A DNA stretch of 64,000 bases from Tepidimonas sediminis (GTDB lineage: Bacteria > Pseudomonadota > Gammaproteobacteria > Burkholderiales > Burkholderiaceae_C): NCBI RefSeq assembly GCF_007556605.1, contig NZ_VJND01000001.1:355714-419713 (forward strand), read 5' to 3'. Position numbers and translations under genes: made by a program. The stretch's first letter is position 1. Every line of letters starts with the position of its first letter. The notes under the pieces are model-generated. The model was not told where the DNA came from and made no database searches. It saw only the letters and a program-made list of their open reading frames with translations. Positions 33,397 to 44,228 of the stretch are shown in pieces.

Positions 33397-34460
33397 GGTG
33401 GGGGCCTTTCCTGATTCGTCGGCAGGGACGGGCCGTCTATCCATCCGACCCCGAAACAGGCCAGCAGCTCGCGCGCGGCCGCGGAGGCGACCACACGGCC
33501 AGCCAGCACCTCGGCGGTGAGGGCCGGCAGGCGCTCGCGCACCGCCGGGTGATGGGCAAAGGCCTCGCGCAGGCCGGCGTCGATGCGCTCCCACATCCAG
33601 GCGCGCGCCTGGCGCTGGCGGCGCTGCGTCAGGCGGCCGCTGGCCTCCTGCAGCGCGCGGTACTCCTGCACCGCCTGCCAGAACGCCTCGATGCCCTGCG
33701 CCTGCAGGGCGCTGAGCTGCAGCACGCGCGGCATCCAGGCGCCCGGTTCGCCGTGCGCGCCGCCGTGCAGGCCCAGCAGCCGCAGCGCCGAGGTGATCTG
33801 CGCCTGCGCGCGCGTGGCGGCGTCGGGGTCGAGGTCGGCTTTGTTGATGACGATCAGGTCCGCCAGCTCCATGATGCCCTTCTTGATCGCCTGCAGGTCA
33901 TCGCCGGCGTTGGGCAGCTGCAGCACGCAGAACATGTCGGTCATGTCGGCCACCGCGGTTTCGCTCTGGCCGACGCCGACCGTCTCGACGATGACGACGT
34001 CATAGCCGGCGGCCTCGCAGACCAGCATCGCCTCGCGCGTGCGCGCCGCCACGCCGCCGAGGTTGCCCCCGCTGGGGCTGGGCCGGATGAAGGCGCGCTC
34101 GTGCGTGGAGAGCTTTTCCATGCGCGTCTTGTCGCCGAGGATCGAGCCGCCGGAGACGCTGCTGCTCGGATCCACCGCCAGCACCGCGACGCGATGCCCC
34201 AGCCCGATGAGATGGAGCCCCAGGGCCTCGATGAAGGTGCTCTTGCCCACGCCGGGCACCCCGCTGATGCCCAGCCGCCAGGCACGCCCGGTGTGCGGCA
34301 GCAGCGCGTTGAGCAGCGCGTCGGCCTGGCGCCGATGGTCGGGCCGGGTCGACTCCAGCAGCGTGATCGCCTTGGCCAAGGCGCGCCGCTGCGCCGGCGC
34401 CTCGCCATGCAGCAGCGGCTGCAGCAGCGCTGCCGGCGCGGGATCCTGCGCGATCACCAT
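33390..34460 (-). CDS. meaB: Methylmalonyl-CoA mutase-associated GTPase MeaB
   Basis: G3E-type P-loop GTPase of 356 aa that guards methylmalonyl-CoA mutase during B12 loading and repair. Walker A is GVPGVGKST, the switch region contains [19 protein letters not shown]3 is ETVGVGQSE and the specificity motif is NKAD. The C-terminal dimerisation arm is short and ends with a Pro-rich tail. It starts 10 bases after the mutase stop, as in known mcm-meaB pairs. Confidence 0.95.
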   Translation of the reverse strand: MVIAQDPAPAALLQPLLHGEAPAQRRALAKAITLLESTRPDHRRQADALLNALLPHTGRAWRLGISGVPGVGKSTFIEALGLHLIGLGHRVAVLAVDPSSSVSGGSILGDKTRMEKLSTHERAFIRPSPSGGNLGGVAARTREAMLVCEAAGYDVVIVETVGVGQSETAVADMTDMFCVLQLPNAGDDLQAIKKGIMELADLIVINKADLDPDAATRAQAQITSALRLLGLHGGAHGEPGAWMPRVLQLSALQAQGIEAFWQAVQEYRALQEASGRLTQRRQRQARAWMWERIDAGLREAFAHHPAVRERLPALTAEVLAGRVVASAAARELLACFGVGWIDGPSLPTNQERPPPC

Positions 34461-34470
34461 GATCCCGGGG

Positions 34471-36642
<2,172 letters not shown>

Positions 36643-36737
36643 GATCGTGCCGGGGTAAGGAGGGGGCGGATCGCTCGCATCGACCCGCACGAAGGACATC
36701 GGTCCCGATCGCGCAGGATACACGGGACGGCGGCGCA

Positions 36738-36743
36738 AGTATA
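36738..36743 (-). promoter_or_regulatory. Likely -10 of the methylmalonyl operon
   Basis: A minus-strand TATACT about 95 bases before the mutase ATG. The palindromic cluster at 36749-36766 covers its spacer and -35 position. Confidence 0.45.
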
Positions 36744-36748
36744 GCGCA

Positions 36749-36766
36749 TGCATAATTATGGATGCA
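36749..36766. promoter_or_regulatory. Palindromic operator candidate between the mutase operon and gntR
   Basis: The 10-bp perfect palindrome CATAATTATG (36751-36760) lies within TGCAT-N8-ATGCA (36749-36766). It is the only AT-rich island in the divergent gap. It overlaps the expected -35 of both the mutase promoter and the gntR promoter, so a single dimeric regulator, most simply the adjacent GntR/FCD protein, could control both. Confidence 0.55.
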
Positions 36767-36784
36767 GAATGCCCGGACCCCATG

Positions 36785-36790
36785 TATCAT
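36785..36790 (+). promoter_or_regulatory. -10 element placed for a leaderless gntR transcript
   Basis: TATCAT followed by CGCGCC and then the ATG; no Shine-Dalgarno. The predicted start point is the A of ATG. Confidence 0.45.
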
Positions 36791-36796
36791 CGCGCC

Positions 36797-37444
36797 ATGA
36801 CCGCCACACCCCTGCTGCCGCGTGCCCTGTACGAGGAGGTGGCCGACTGGCTGCGCCAGCGCATCTTCAACCGCGAGCTGCCGCCCGGCACCTGGATCGA
36901 CGAGATGCGCATCGCGCAGGAGCTGGGCATCAGCCGCACGCCGCTGCGCGAGGCGATCAAGGTGCTGGCCGCCGAGGGGCTGGTGACGATGAAGGTGCGC
37001 CGCGGCGCCTACGTCACCGAGGTGTCGCAGCAGGATCTGCGCGAGGTCTATGAGCTGCTGGCGCTGCTGGAGGCCGACGCCGCCGAGGCGGCCTGCTGGC
37101 GCGCCAGCGACGACGATCTGGCCGAGCTGGCGCGGATGCACGCCGAGCTGGAGGCGGCGGCCGATCCGCGGCACGGTTCACGCGAGCGCTTCTTCGAGCT
37201 CAACGAGGCGTTTCACCTGCGCATCCTGGACCTGGGTCACAACCGCTGGCGCAAGCAGCTGGTGCTGGACCTGCGCAAGGTGATGAAGCTCAACCGTCAC
37301 GCCTCGCTGGCCAAGGAGGGGCGCATCGCCGAGTCGCTGGCCGAGCACCGCGCGATCCTCGAGGCGCTGCGGGCGCGCGATCCGCGCGCGGCGGCGGAGG
37401 CGGTGCGGCGGCATTTCGCCAACGGTCTGCAGGCCGCGGTGTGA
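36797..37444 (+). CDS. GntR-family (FCD/FadR subclass) transcriptional regulator
   Basis: Regulator of 215 aa. The winged HTH at about 10-75 contains LRQRIFNRELPPGTWIDE and ELGISRTPLREAIKVLAAEG. The FCD ligand-binding domain follows (about 80-210) with the conserved Asp/His metal-site region (ELNEAFHLRILDLGHN, SLAEHRAILEAL). It is divergent from the methylmalonyl operon, and a palindrome sits between them, so it probably controls that operon in response to an organic acid or acyl-CoA. Ligand unknown. ATG 36797 is preferred by conservation and promoter spacing. Confidence 0.9.
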   Translation: MTATPLLPRALYEEVADWLRQRIFNRELPPGTWIDEMRIAQELGISRTPLREAIKVLAAEGLVTMKVRRGAYVTEVSQQDLREVYELLALLEADAAEAACWRASDDDLAELARMHAELEAAADPRHGSRERFFELNEAFHLRILDLGHNRWRKQLVLDLRKVMKLNRHASLAKEGRIAESLAEHRAILEALRARDPRAAAEAVRRHFANGLQAAV

Positions 37445-37511
37445 GGCGCGTGGGCGGCGCGCCGCCCTCCTCCGCGCAGCGGCAGGTCGTGCGGTCCGCG
37501 GATCGACACGG

Positions 37512-38540
37512 TCAGGCCGACGCCGCGGCCGCGGTCGGCCGGCCAGCGCCGGCCTCCAGCAGCGCCATGCGCGCACGACGCGCCACCCCGCGCGGCGGCA
37601 GGTGCTTGAGGCGATGGTCGCTCCAGACCTGGCGCCAGCGTCGTGCCCCGGGCTGGCCGTGGCGCAGCCCCAGCATGTGGCGCGCGATCGCGTACCAGCC
37701 ACCCGGCAGCGCAGGGCCCTCGCGTTCCATGTAGGCGACCATGCGCGCCTCGACCTCGTCGCGGTCCGGCTTCGCCTCCTCCACGCCGAAGTAGGCAGCG
37801 TCCCACGACGCCAGCCACCACGGGTTGTGGTAAGCCTCACGCCCCACCATGACGCCGTCGACGTGCGCCAGCTGCTCGCGCACCTGCGTGTCGGTGGTGA
37901 TGCCGCCGTTGACGACGATCGTCAAATGCGGGAAGTCGCGCTTGAGCCGGTGCACCACCTCGTAGCGCAGCGGCGGCACGGTGCGGTTCTCGGCGGGGCT
38001 CAGGCCATCCAGCCAGGCGTTGCGCGCGTGCACGATGAAGACCTCGCAGCCGGCCTGCGCCACCGTGCCGACGAAGTCGCGCACGAAGGCGTAATCCTCC
38101 ACCCGGTCGATGCCGATGCGATGCTTGACCGTCACCGGCACGCGCACCGCATCGCGCATCGCGCGCACGCAGTCGGCCACCAGGCGCGGGTGTTCCATCA
38201 GGCAGGCGCCGAACGCTCCGCGCTGCACGCGCGGACTGGGACAGCCACAGTTGAGGTTGATCTCGTCGTAGCCCCAGGCCTCACCCATGCGCGCGCACAC
38301 GGCCAACTCGAGCGGGTCGTTGCCGCCCAGCTGCAGGGCCACCGGGTGCTCCGCGTCGTCGAACGCCAGATGGCGCGCGACGTCGCCGTGCAGCAGCGCG
38401 CCGGTGGTCACCATCTCGGTGTAGAGCCGCGCATGCCGCGTCAGCTGCCGGTGCAGCCAGCGGCAGTGACGGTCGGTCCACTCCATCATCGGCGCCACGC
38501 TCAGGCGCCAGGGGGACGGATCACGGCGTTGCTCGGACAT
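37512..38540 (-). CDS. dusA: tRNA-dihydrouridine synthase A
   Basis: FMN-dependent enzyme of 342 aa reducing uridines in the tRNA D loop (U20/U20a in E. coli DusA). Visible are SVAPMMEWTDRHCR, LYTEMVTTGALLHG, the Cys-containing NLNCGCPSPRVQRGAFGACL, VTVKHRIGID, and NGGITT with VMVGREAYHNPW near the FMN phosphate. All match DusA rather than DusB or DusC. It converges with gntR. A GATAAT -10 lies 6 bases before the ATG. Confidence 0.95.
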   Translation of the reverse strand: MSEQRRDPSPWRLSVAPMMEWTDRHCRWLHRQLTRHARLYTEMVTTGALLHGDVARHLAFDDAEHPVALQLGGNDPLELAVCARMGEAWGYDEINLNCGCPSPRVQRGAFGACLMEHPRLVADCVRAMRDAVRVPVTVKHRIGIDRVEDYAFVRDFVGTVAQAGCEVFIVHARNAWLDGLSPAENRTVPPLRYEVVHRLKRDFPHLTIVVNGGITTDTQVREQLAHVDGVMVGREAYHNPWWLASWDAAYFGVEEAKPDRDEVEARMVAYMEREGPALPGGWYAIARHMLGLRHGQPGARRWRQVWSDHRLKHLPPRGVARRARMALLEAGAGRPTAAAASA

Positions 38541-38546
38541 CCGCCG

Positions 38547-38552
38547 ATTATC
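38547..38552 (-). promoter_or_regulatory. -10 element placed for a leaderless dusA transcript
   Basis: Minus-strand GATAAT, then CGGCGG, then ATG; no Shine-Dalgarno. It lies within the 19-base gap after the serine hydrolase stop. Confidence 0.4.
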
Positions 38553-38559
38553 GCCGGAC

Positions 38560-39864
38560 TCAATCCCAGCGGCCGCCCAGGCTCAGCACGACGCCGCGCC
38601 AGAAGGCATCGCGCAGCTGATAGGGACGCGGATCCTGACGTCCGCTCGGGCGGTCGTTGACCGAGGTCTGCACGATGACGATGCCGGTCTCGGGCTGGAT
38701 CAGGATGTTCTGGCCGTACACGCCCTGCAGCGCGAACGTGCGCGTCTTGAGCGGCAGCAGCCAGACTTGATAGCCGTAACCCATGCCCGGTGTGGCCGCG
38801 CGAGGGCGAAATGCTGGCGGCTGACGCGCCGGATCGGTGGCCTCCAGCAAAAAGTCGCGCGGGATGATCGAGCGGCCGTCGCGCTGACCATCCTCGGCAA
38901 GAAGCAGCGCGAAGCGGGCGTAATCCCGCAGGGTGGCGTTGAAGCCATGGCCGGCCTCTTCGGCCCCGTCGGTGGTGGCGTACAGCCAGTAGGCGGGATG
39001 CTCCGCTCCCATCGGCTGCCACAGCCAGTGTTGTGTCAGCTCGGTGAGGCTGCGCCCGGTTGCGCGCATCAGCACACGCCCCAAGATGTCGGTCTCGATG
39101 GTGGCATAGCGGAAGCGCAGACCGGGCTCGGCCTCGCGCTCGGTGCGGGCGTTCAGGAAGGCCGCGACCCGCTCCGGCTGCCCCCGATGGGACGGATCCG
39201 ACAGCAGGCGCGCCCACGTCGCGATGTCGTCGTCGGGAGTCCACGTGTAGAGCTCGCGGAATGGCACACCGGACGCCATCCGCAACAGATGCCTCAACGA
39301 AGTCTGTCCGTACGCCGAGGGGGCGACCTCGGGCCAGTAGTCGACGACGCGATCGTCGAGCGACCGGATCGCCCCCCGCTCGACGGCGATGCCGACCAGC
39401 ATCGCGGTCACGGTCTTGGCCATCGAGAACGAGCGCAACGGCATGTCGGGGCGTCGCCCGTACTGGTAGCGCTCGACGACGATCTGGCCGTCCTTCAGGA
39501 TCAGCAGCCCGGTGGTCTGCGTCTCGTCGAGGAAGTCATCGACCGTGCGGCTGAACAAGCCCCAGCGCCAGCGGATCTCGGGCGGCTGCGTCATCACCGG
39601 CAACGGCCGCGGTTCGTCCGCCGGCTCGACGGTGCGGGCCGGCGCGAAACGGTGGTTGGCCGACCAGGTGCCGACACGGCATTCCAGGCGTTCGATCGCC
39701 TCGTGACCGGGACATCCGGGATAGCCCTGCGCCAGCCCGAGCTTGTGCGCGCCCGGACCATCCGGACGCACGATCTGCGCCGCGGCCAGCACGGGCAACA
39801 CCGCCACCAGCCACGACACCCGCCACAGCCGCCGGCGGGCTCCCGACAGCGCTTCCTTCGCCAT
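38560..39864 (-). CDS. Exported serine hydrolase (class C beta-lactamase / NylB-like fold)
   Basis: Serine hydrolase of 434 aa. An N-terminal signal peptide (Arg-rich start, hydrophobic LVAVLPVLAAAQ) suggests export. The SxxK motif SMAK in SFSMAKTVTAML gives the nucleophile, the second motif position reads RYATIET (Tyr kept), and HGFNATLRDYARFALLL is typical of the carboxyesterase / 6-aminohexanoate-dimer hydrolase branch. ATG 39864 has AGGAG 9 bases upstream. It lies 108 bases downstream of phbB on the same strand. Substrate unknown; an ester or oligomer is more likely than a beta-lactam. Confidence 0.85.
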   Translation of the reverse strand: MAKEALSGARRRLWRVSWLVAVLPVLAAAQIVRPDGPGAHKLGLAQGYPGCPGHEAIERLECRVGTWSANHRFAPARTVEPADEPRPLPVMTQPPEIRWRWGLFSRTVDDFLDETQTTGLLILKDGQIVVERYQYGRRPDMPLRSFSMAKTVTAMLVGIAVERGAIRSLDDRVVDYWPEVAPSAYGQTSLRHLLRMASGVPFRELYTWTPDDDIATWARLLSDPSHRGQPERVAAFLNARTEREAEPGLRFRYATIETDILGRVLMRATGRSLTELTQHWLWQPMGAEHPAYWLYATTDGAEEAGHGFNATLRDYARFALLLAEDGQRDGRSIIPRDFLLEATDPARQPPAFRPRAATPGMGYGYQVWLLPLKTRTFALQGVYGQNILIQPETGIVIVQTSVNDRPSGRQDPRPYQLRDAFWRGVVLSLGGRWD

Positions 39865-39972
39865 GGCTACGATCTCCTGGCCGGCACCGCCAAACGCCGG
39901 CCCCTGCCCGGGCATGGGGATGGGCGCACCTCCGACGCCGCGCTCGACAGACCGCCCACGCCCGGCGGGGGC

Positions 39973-40713
39973 TCAGCCCATGTGCAGGCCGCCGTTGATC
40001 GAGAAGTCCGCGCCAGTGGCAAAGCCCGCATCGTCGCTGGCCAGCCAGGCGACGATGGAGGCGATCTCGCGCGGTTCGCCCAGGCGCTTGACCGGGATCT
40101 GCGCGACGATCTTCTCCAGCACATCGGGGCGGATGGCCTTGACCATGTCGGTGGCGATATAGCCGGGGCTGACCGTGTTGACCGTGATGCCCTTGGAGGC
40201 GAGCTCCTGCGCCAGCGCCATCGTGAAGCCGTGCATGCCGGCCTTGGCGGCCGAATAGTTGGTCTGGCCGGCCTGGCCCTTTTCGCCATTGACCGAGGAG
40301 ATCTGGATGATGCGGCCCCAGCCGCGCTCGATCATGTCGGGCACCACCTGCTTGGTGACGTTGAACATCGAGGTCAGGTTGGTGTTGATGACCGCGTCCC
40401 AGTCCTCCTTGGTCATCTTGACGAACAGGCGGTCGCGCGTGATGCCGGCGTTGTTGACCAGCACGTCGATCGGGCCGTGCTCGGCCTTGGCCTTGGCGAA
40501 GGCCTGCACGACGCTGTCCCAGTCGGCCACGTTGCCGACGCTGGCGTAGAAGGTGTAGCCCAGCGCCTTCTGCTCGTCGAGCCACTTCTGGTAATCGCGG
40601 GTGGGGCCGCAGCCGGCGATGACCTTGAAACCAGCCTTGTAGAGAGCCTGGCAGATCGCCGTGCCGATGCCGCCCATGCCGCCGGTGACGTAGGCAACGC
40701 GTTGTTGAGCCAT
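39973..40713 (-). CDS. phbB: Acetoacetyl-CoA reductase (NADPH)
   Basis: Short-chain dehydrogenase of 246 aa making (R)-3-hydroxybutyryl-CoA for PHB. The cofactor loop is TGGMGGIG, NNAG is present, and the catalytic Ser and YSAAK lie in ISSVNGEKGQAGQTNYSAAK. The sequence is highly typical of beta-proteobacterial PhaB, ending FSINGGLHMG. AGGAG lies 8 bases before ATG 40713. Third gene of phaC-phaA-phbB. Confidence 0.97.
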   Translation of the reverse strand: MAQQRVAYVTGGMGGIGTAICQALYKAGFKVIAGCGPTRDYQKWLDEQKALGYTFYASVGNVADWDSVVQAFAKAKAEHGPIDVLVNNAGITRDRLFVKMTKEDWDAVINTNLTSMFNVTKQVVPDMIERGWGRIIQISSVNGEKGQAGQTNYSAAKAGMHGFTMALAQELASKGITVNTVSPGYIATDMVKAIRPDVLEKIVAQIPVKRLGEPREIASIVAWLASDDAGFATGADFSINGGLHMG

Positions 40714-40769
40714 GGTCGAGTCTCCTCTCGTGGGTGTGGAACAGGGGGAAGCGGGCGGGCGCGGGCGTC

Positions 40770-41948
40770 TCAGCGCTCCACGGCCAGCGCCACGCCCATG
40801 CCGCCGCCGATGCACAGCGCGGCCAGGCCCTTGCGGGCGTCGCGGCGCTGCATCTCGTGCAGCAGCGTGACCAGGATGCGGCAGCCGGAAGCGCCGATCG
40901 GGTGACCCAGCGCGATGGCGCCGCCGTTGACGTTGACCTTGGCCGGGTCGGCCCCGAGCGCCTGGTTGACCGCGCAGGCCTGGGCGGCGAAGGCCTCGTT
41001 GAGCTCGAACAGGTCGACGTCGGCCACCGACCAGCCGGCGCGCGCCAAGGCCTTCTGCGACGCCGGCACCGGCCCCATGCCCATGGTGGCCGGATCCAGC
41101 CCGCTGGTGCCGAAGCTGGCGATGCGCGCCAGGGGTTGGAGGCCCAGCTGCGCCGCCTTGCTCGCCTTCATGACCATCACGGCGGCCGCACCGTCGTTGA
41201 TGCCGCTGGCGTTGCCGGCGGTGACGCTGCCGGCCTTGTCGAACGCGGGCTTGAGGCCCGCCAGCGCCTCGGCGCTGGTCTTGCGGTTGATGTACTCGTC
41301 GGTGTCGAAGACGAGCGGATCGCCCTTGCGCTGCGGGATCGTCACCGGCACGATCTCGTCCTTGAACTTGCCGGCGTCCTGCGCGGCGGCGGCGCGGCGC
41401 TGGCTTTCCAGCGCGAAGGCGTCCTGCATCTCGCGCGTGATGCCGTGCGCCTTGGCGACGTTCTCGGCGGTGATGCCCATGTGGTACTGGTTGTAGACGT
41501 CCCACAGGCCGTCGACGATCATCGAGTCGATCATCTTCCAGTCGCCCATGCGCTGGCCCTCGCGGCTGCCCATCAGCACGTGCGGGGCCAGCGACATGTT
41601 CTCCTGCCCGCCGGCAATGACGATCTCGCTGTCGCCCCAGGCCACCGCCTGCGCGGCCAGCATCACGGCCTTCAGGCCCGAGCCGCACACGGCGTTGATG
41701 GTCAGCGCCGGGGTTTCCTTGGGCATGCCAGCCTTCATCGCCGCCTGACGCGCCGGGTTCTGGCCGCAGCCGGCCGCCAGCACCTGGCCCATGATGACCT
41801 CCCCGACCTGCTCGGCCGGCACGCCGGTGCGCTCCAGCAGAGCGCGGATCACGGTGGCCCCCAGCTCCATCGCGGGGGTCTTGGCGAGCGTGCCGCCGAA
41901 CTTGCCGATGGCGGTGCGCACGGCGCCGACGATGACGATGTCGTCCAT
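40770..41948 (-). CDS. phaA: Acetyl-CoA acetyltransferase (beta-ketothiolase)
   Basis: Biosynthetic thiolase of 392 aa condensing two acetyl-CoA. Active-site residues are the nucleophile C88 ([10 protein letters not shown]), the His of [10 protein letters not shown] and the second Cys in CIGGGMG. Two starts are possible. ATG 41948 ([13 protein letters not shown]) has AAAGGA 8 bases upstream and is preferred; ATG 41957 would overlap the phaC stop as ATGA. With longer acyl-CoA the cluster could also make hydroxyvalerate units, given the propionyl-CoA genes nearby. Confidence 0.96.
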   Translation of the reverse strand: MDDIVIVGAVRTAIGKFGGTLAKTPAMELGATVIRALLERTGVPAEQVGEVIMGQVLAAGCGQNPARQAAMKAGMPKETPALTINAVCGSGLKAVMLAAQAVAWGDSEIVIAGGQENMSLAPHVLMGSREGQRMGDWKMIDSMIVDGLWDVYNQYHMGITAENVAKAHGITREMQDAFALESQRRAAAAQDAGKFKDEIVPVTIPQRKGDPLVFDTDEYINRKTSAEALAGLKPAFDKAGSVTAGNASGINDGAAAVMVMKASKAAQLGLQPLARIASFGTSGLDPATMGMGPVPASQKALARAGWSVADVDLFELNEAFAAQACAVNQALGADPAKVNVNGGAIALGHPIGASGCRILVTLLHEMQRRDARKGLAALCIGGGMGVALAVER

Positions 41949-41953
41949 GGGAT

Positions 41954-43756
41954 TCATCCTTTCGCTGCAGAGGTGACGGGGGTGAGCGGGGTGGTGACGA
42001 GGGTAGCCAGGGCCTCGTCGGCCTTGACGCGCACGTAGCGGCCCGGGGCCGGCTCGATCGGGCGGTAGCGGCGGTTGCCGTAGCTGCGCGGAGCCGGGAT
42101 CTGGCGGCCGCCGTGTGCCGCGATCCACGGTGCCCAGTCGGTCCACCAGCTGCCCTTGTGCTCGGTGGCGGCGGCGATCCAGTCGTCCACCGATTCGGGG
42201 AAGTGCCCCTCGGGCCCGGTCCAGAAGCTGCGCTTGCCCTTGGAGGCCGGGTTGATGACGCCGGCGATGTGCCCCGAGGCCCCCATGACGAAGCGCATCG
42301 GCCCGCCGAGGTGGCGCGTGGTGGCGTAGGCGCCGCCGATCGGCACGATGTGGTCCTCGCGCGAGCCGTAGACGTAGGCCGGGATGTCGATCGCGCCCAG
42401 ATCCACCGGCACGCCGCAGACGGTCAGCTTGCCGGGCTGGCAGAGTTCGTTCTGCAGATAGGTGTGGCGCAGGTACCACGCGTACCACTTGCCCGGCAGG
42501 TTGGTGCTGTCGCTGTTCCAGTACAGCAGGTCGAACGGCGGCGGCGTCTCGCCCTTGAGGTAGTTGCCGACGACGTAGTTCCAGACCAGGTCGTTCGGGC
42601 GCAGGAAGCTGAAGGTGGTGGCCAGATCCCGCCCGGGCAGCAGCCCGCCGTGCGCGTACTGCAGCTCGCGCAGCGCGACGAAGGCCTCGTCGATGAAGAC
42701 GTCCAGCACCCCGGTGTCGGTGAAGTCCAGCAGCGTGGTCAGGAAGGTGACGCTTTCGACCTTGCGCTGCCCGCGCGCGGCCAGCACCGCCAGCGCCGTG
42801 CCCAGCATCGTGCCGCCGACGCAGAAGCCCAGCGCGTTGATCGTGTCGGCCTTGCCGATCTCGCGCACGACGTCGATGGCGCGGATGACGGCGTCGCCGA
42901 TGTAATCGTCCCAGGTCGCCTGCGCCAGCGTCGCATCCGGGTTGCGCCAGCTGATGACGAAGGTGCGGTGGCCCTGCTCGACGGCAAAGCGCAGGAAGGA
43001 GTTGTCCGGCTGCAGGTCGAGGATGTAGTACTTGTTGATGCACGGCGGCACGACGAGGAACGGGCGCTCGTGCACCTTCGCGGTCAGCGGCTTGTACTCG
43101 ATGAGCTGGAACAGCGCGTTCTCGAACACCACCTGCCCTTCGGTGGTGGCGACGTTGCGGCCGACCTCGAAGGCGTCGGGGTCGGTCATCGAGACCTGGC
43201 CGCGCTGCAGATCCTGCAGCAGGTTCTGCACCCCGCGCGCCAGGCTCTCACCCCGCGTCTCGATCGCCTTCTGCTGCGCCTCGGCGTTGAAGGCGAGGAA
43301 GTTGCTCGGCGCGGTGGCGTCGATCCACTGCTGCACCGCGAAGCGGATGCGGGCCTTGGTCTTGGCGTCGGCCTGCACGGCCTCGGCCATGCGCATCAGC
43401 GTGCGGGCGTTGAGCAGGTACAGCGCGGCCTGAAACGCCGCCACCGGGTTGCGCGCCCATGCCTCGCCGGCAAAGCGCTTGTCGGGCGGCGGCTGCACCT
43501 GCGCCCCCTGCTGCCACAGCTCGGCGGCCTCGCGCATGTAGTCCTGCTGAATCTGCAACCACTGGGCCGCATCGAGCTGCAGCGGTTGACCTCCCAGGCT
43601 GCGCAGCATCTGCGTCAGCGCGTTGAGATCCGGCAGGCCGGCTGCGGTGCCGGCCGCTGGCGTCCACCAAGGGGGCTGGGTGAGCTGGCTCCACTGCTGC
43701 AGGGCCTGCCGGGCCCAGGCCAGCCACGGGGCGCCTTCGGTGCGTCCATCCGCCAT
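41954..43756 (-). CDS. phaC: Class I polyhydroxyalkanoate synthase
   Basis: PHA polymerase of 600 aa. The N-terminal domain (1-200) precedes an alpha/beta-hydrolase catalytic domain with the lipase-like box GFCVGG (nucleophile C312), the catalytic Asp in SREDHIVP and the His in [10 protein letters not shown]. Length and absence of a PhaE/PhaR partner mark class I. AGGAG is 8 bases before ATG 43756. It leads phaC-phaA-phbB and is divergent from a small membrane protein, with nested inverted repeats upstream. Confidence 0.97.
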   Translation of the reverse strand: MADGRTEGAPWLAWARQALQQWSQLTQPPWWTPAAGTAAGLPDLNALTQMLRSLGGQPLQLDAAQWLQIQQDYMREAAELWQQGAQVQPPPDKRFAGEAWARNPVAAFQAALYLLNARTLMRMAEAVQADAKTKARIRFAVQQWIDATAPSNFLAFNAEAQQKAIETRGESLARGVQNLLQDLQRGQVSMTDPDAFEVGRNVATTEGQVVFENALFQLIEYKPLTAKVHERPFLVVPPCINKYYILDLQPDNSFLRFAVEQGHRTFVISWRNPDATLAQATWDDYIGDAVIRAIDVVREIGKADTINALGFCVGGTMLGTALAVLAARGQRKVESVTFLTTLLDFTDTGVLDVFIDEAFVALRELQYAHGGLLPGRDLATTFSFLRPNDLVWNYVVGNYLKGETPPPFDLLYWNSDSTNLPGKWYAWYLRHTYLQNELCQPGKLTVCGVPVDLGAIDIPAYVYGSREDHIVPIGGAYATTRHLGGPMRFVMGASGHIAGVINPASKGKRSFWTGPEGHFPESVDDWIAAATEHKGSWWTDWAPWIAAHGGRQIPAPRSYGNRRYRPIEPAPGRYVRVKADEALATLVTTPLTPVTSAAKG

Positions 43757-43834
43757 CGCGTCGTCTCCTCGTCTGCCCGGCCGGATCGCGCCGCCCGGAA
43801 GCGGCGGCGCGGTCGATCCAGCCTTCGTGACGCC

Positions 43835-43840
43835 ATCTTA
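43835..43840 (-). promoter_or_regulatory. Possible -10 of the phaCAB operon
   Basis: Minus-strand TAAGAT about 80 bases before the phaC ATG. No -35-like hexamer lies at 16-18 bases upstream; instead the 10-bp inverted repeat at 43847-43872 is there, so an activator or repressor may substitute. Confidence 0.35.
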
Positions 43841-43846
43841 GCGTCA

Positions 43847-43889
43847 CACGTTGTCACTTCTCTGACAACGTGGTGTGGATGTCACACCA
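43847..43889. repeat. Two abutting inverted repeats in the phaC divergent promoter region
   Basis: CACGTTGTCA (43847-43856) pairs with TGACAACGTG (43863-43872) across 6 bases. TGGTGTG (43871-43877) pairs with CACACCA (43883-43889) across 5 bases. They share two bases and lie in the 184-base gap between phaC and the small membrane gene. Operator function is inferred. Confidence 0.55.
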
Positions 43890-43940
43890 CCGGCCGCGTG
43901 CCGCTACGATGCGCACTGCGCGGCCGTGGGAGCGATGACG

Positions 43941-44228
43941 ATGCTGATCGTGGTGTTGCTGGCGTGGGGCTACGTGGTGCTGTTGATGGCACTGGCCGCC
44001 GCCTTGGCACCCGACGGGAGTGCCTGGGCGGCGCTGCGGGTGCTGCTCGGCTACGGGCTGCTGCCGATGGCGCTGTTCATCTATATCGCCGGCAGCCCGC
44101 TGCGGCGCAAGGCCGCGCGGCGCGCCGCGCAACGGGCTGCGACGGGCTCAGCGGCGCCAGACGCAGGCGGCCATGCGGCCGGCGGCGCCGAGCCGGGCGG
44201 CGTCACGGCGGTGCGAGAAGAACGTTGA
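43941..44228 (+). CDS. Small membrane protein of unknown function
   Basis: Protein of 95 aa with two hydrophobic segments (MLIVVLLAWGYVVLLMALAA and VLLGYGLLPMALFIYIAG), then a basic [15 protein letters not shown] stretch and a low-complexity tail. GGAG lies 8 bases before ATG 43941; ATG 43935 is too close to it. It is divergent from phaC, and its last 81 bases overlap the 3' end of pgeF on the other strand, so the tail may be dispensable. I do not recognise a function. Hydrophobic pattern and ribosome site argue that it is real. Confidence 0.6.
   Translation: MLIVVLLAWGYVVLLMALAAALAPDGSAWAALRVLLGYGLLPMALFIYIAGSPLRRKAARRAAQRAATGSAAPDAGGHAAGGAEPGGVTAVREER

Noticed and set aside
36643..36783. 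N-terminal extension of the mutase to an upstream ATG
   Set aside because: The added residues are unconserved and would place coding sequence over the predicted promoter and palindrome.
37452..37467. Perfect palindrome GGGCGGCGCGCCGCCC between the convergent gntR and dusA genes
   Set aside because: No T tract on either side, and such GC-only palindromes are expected in this composition; not strong enough to call a terminator or operator.
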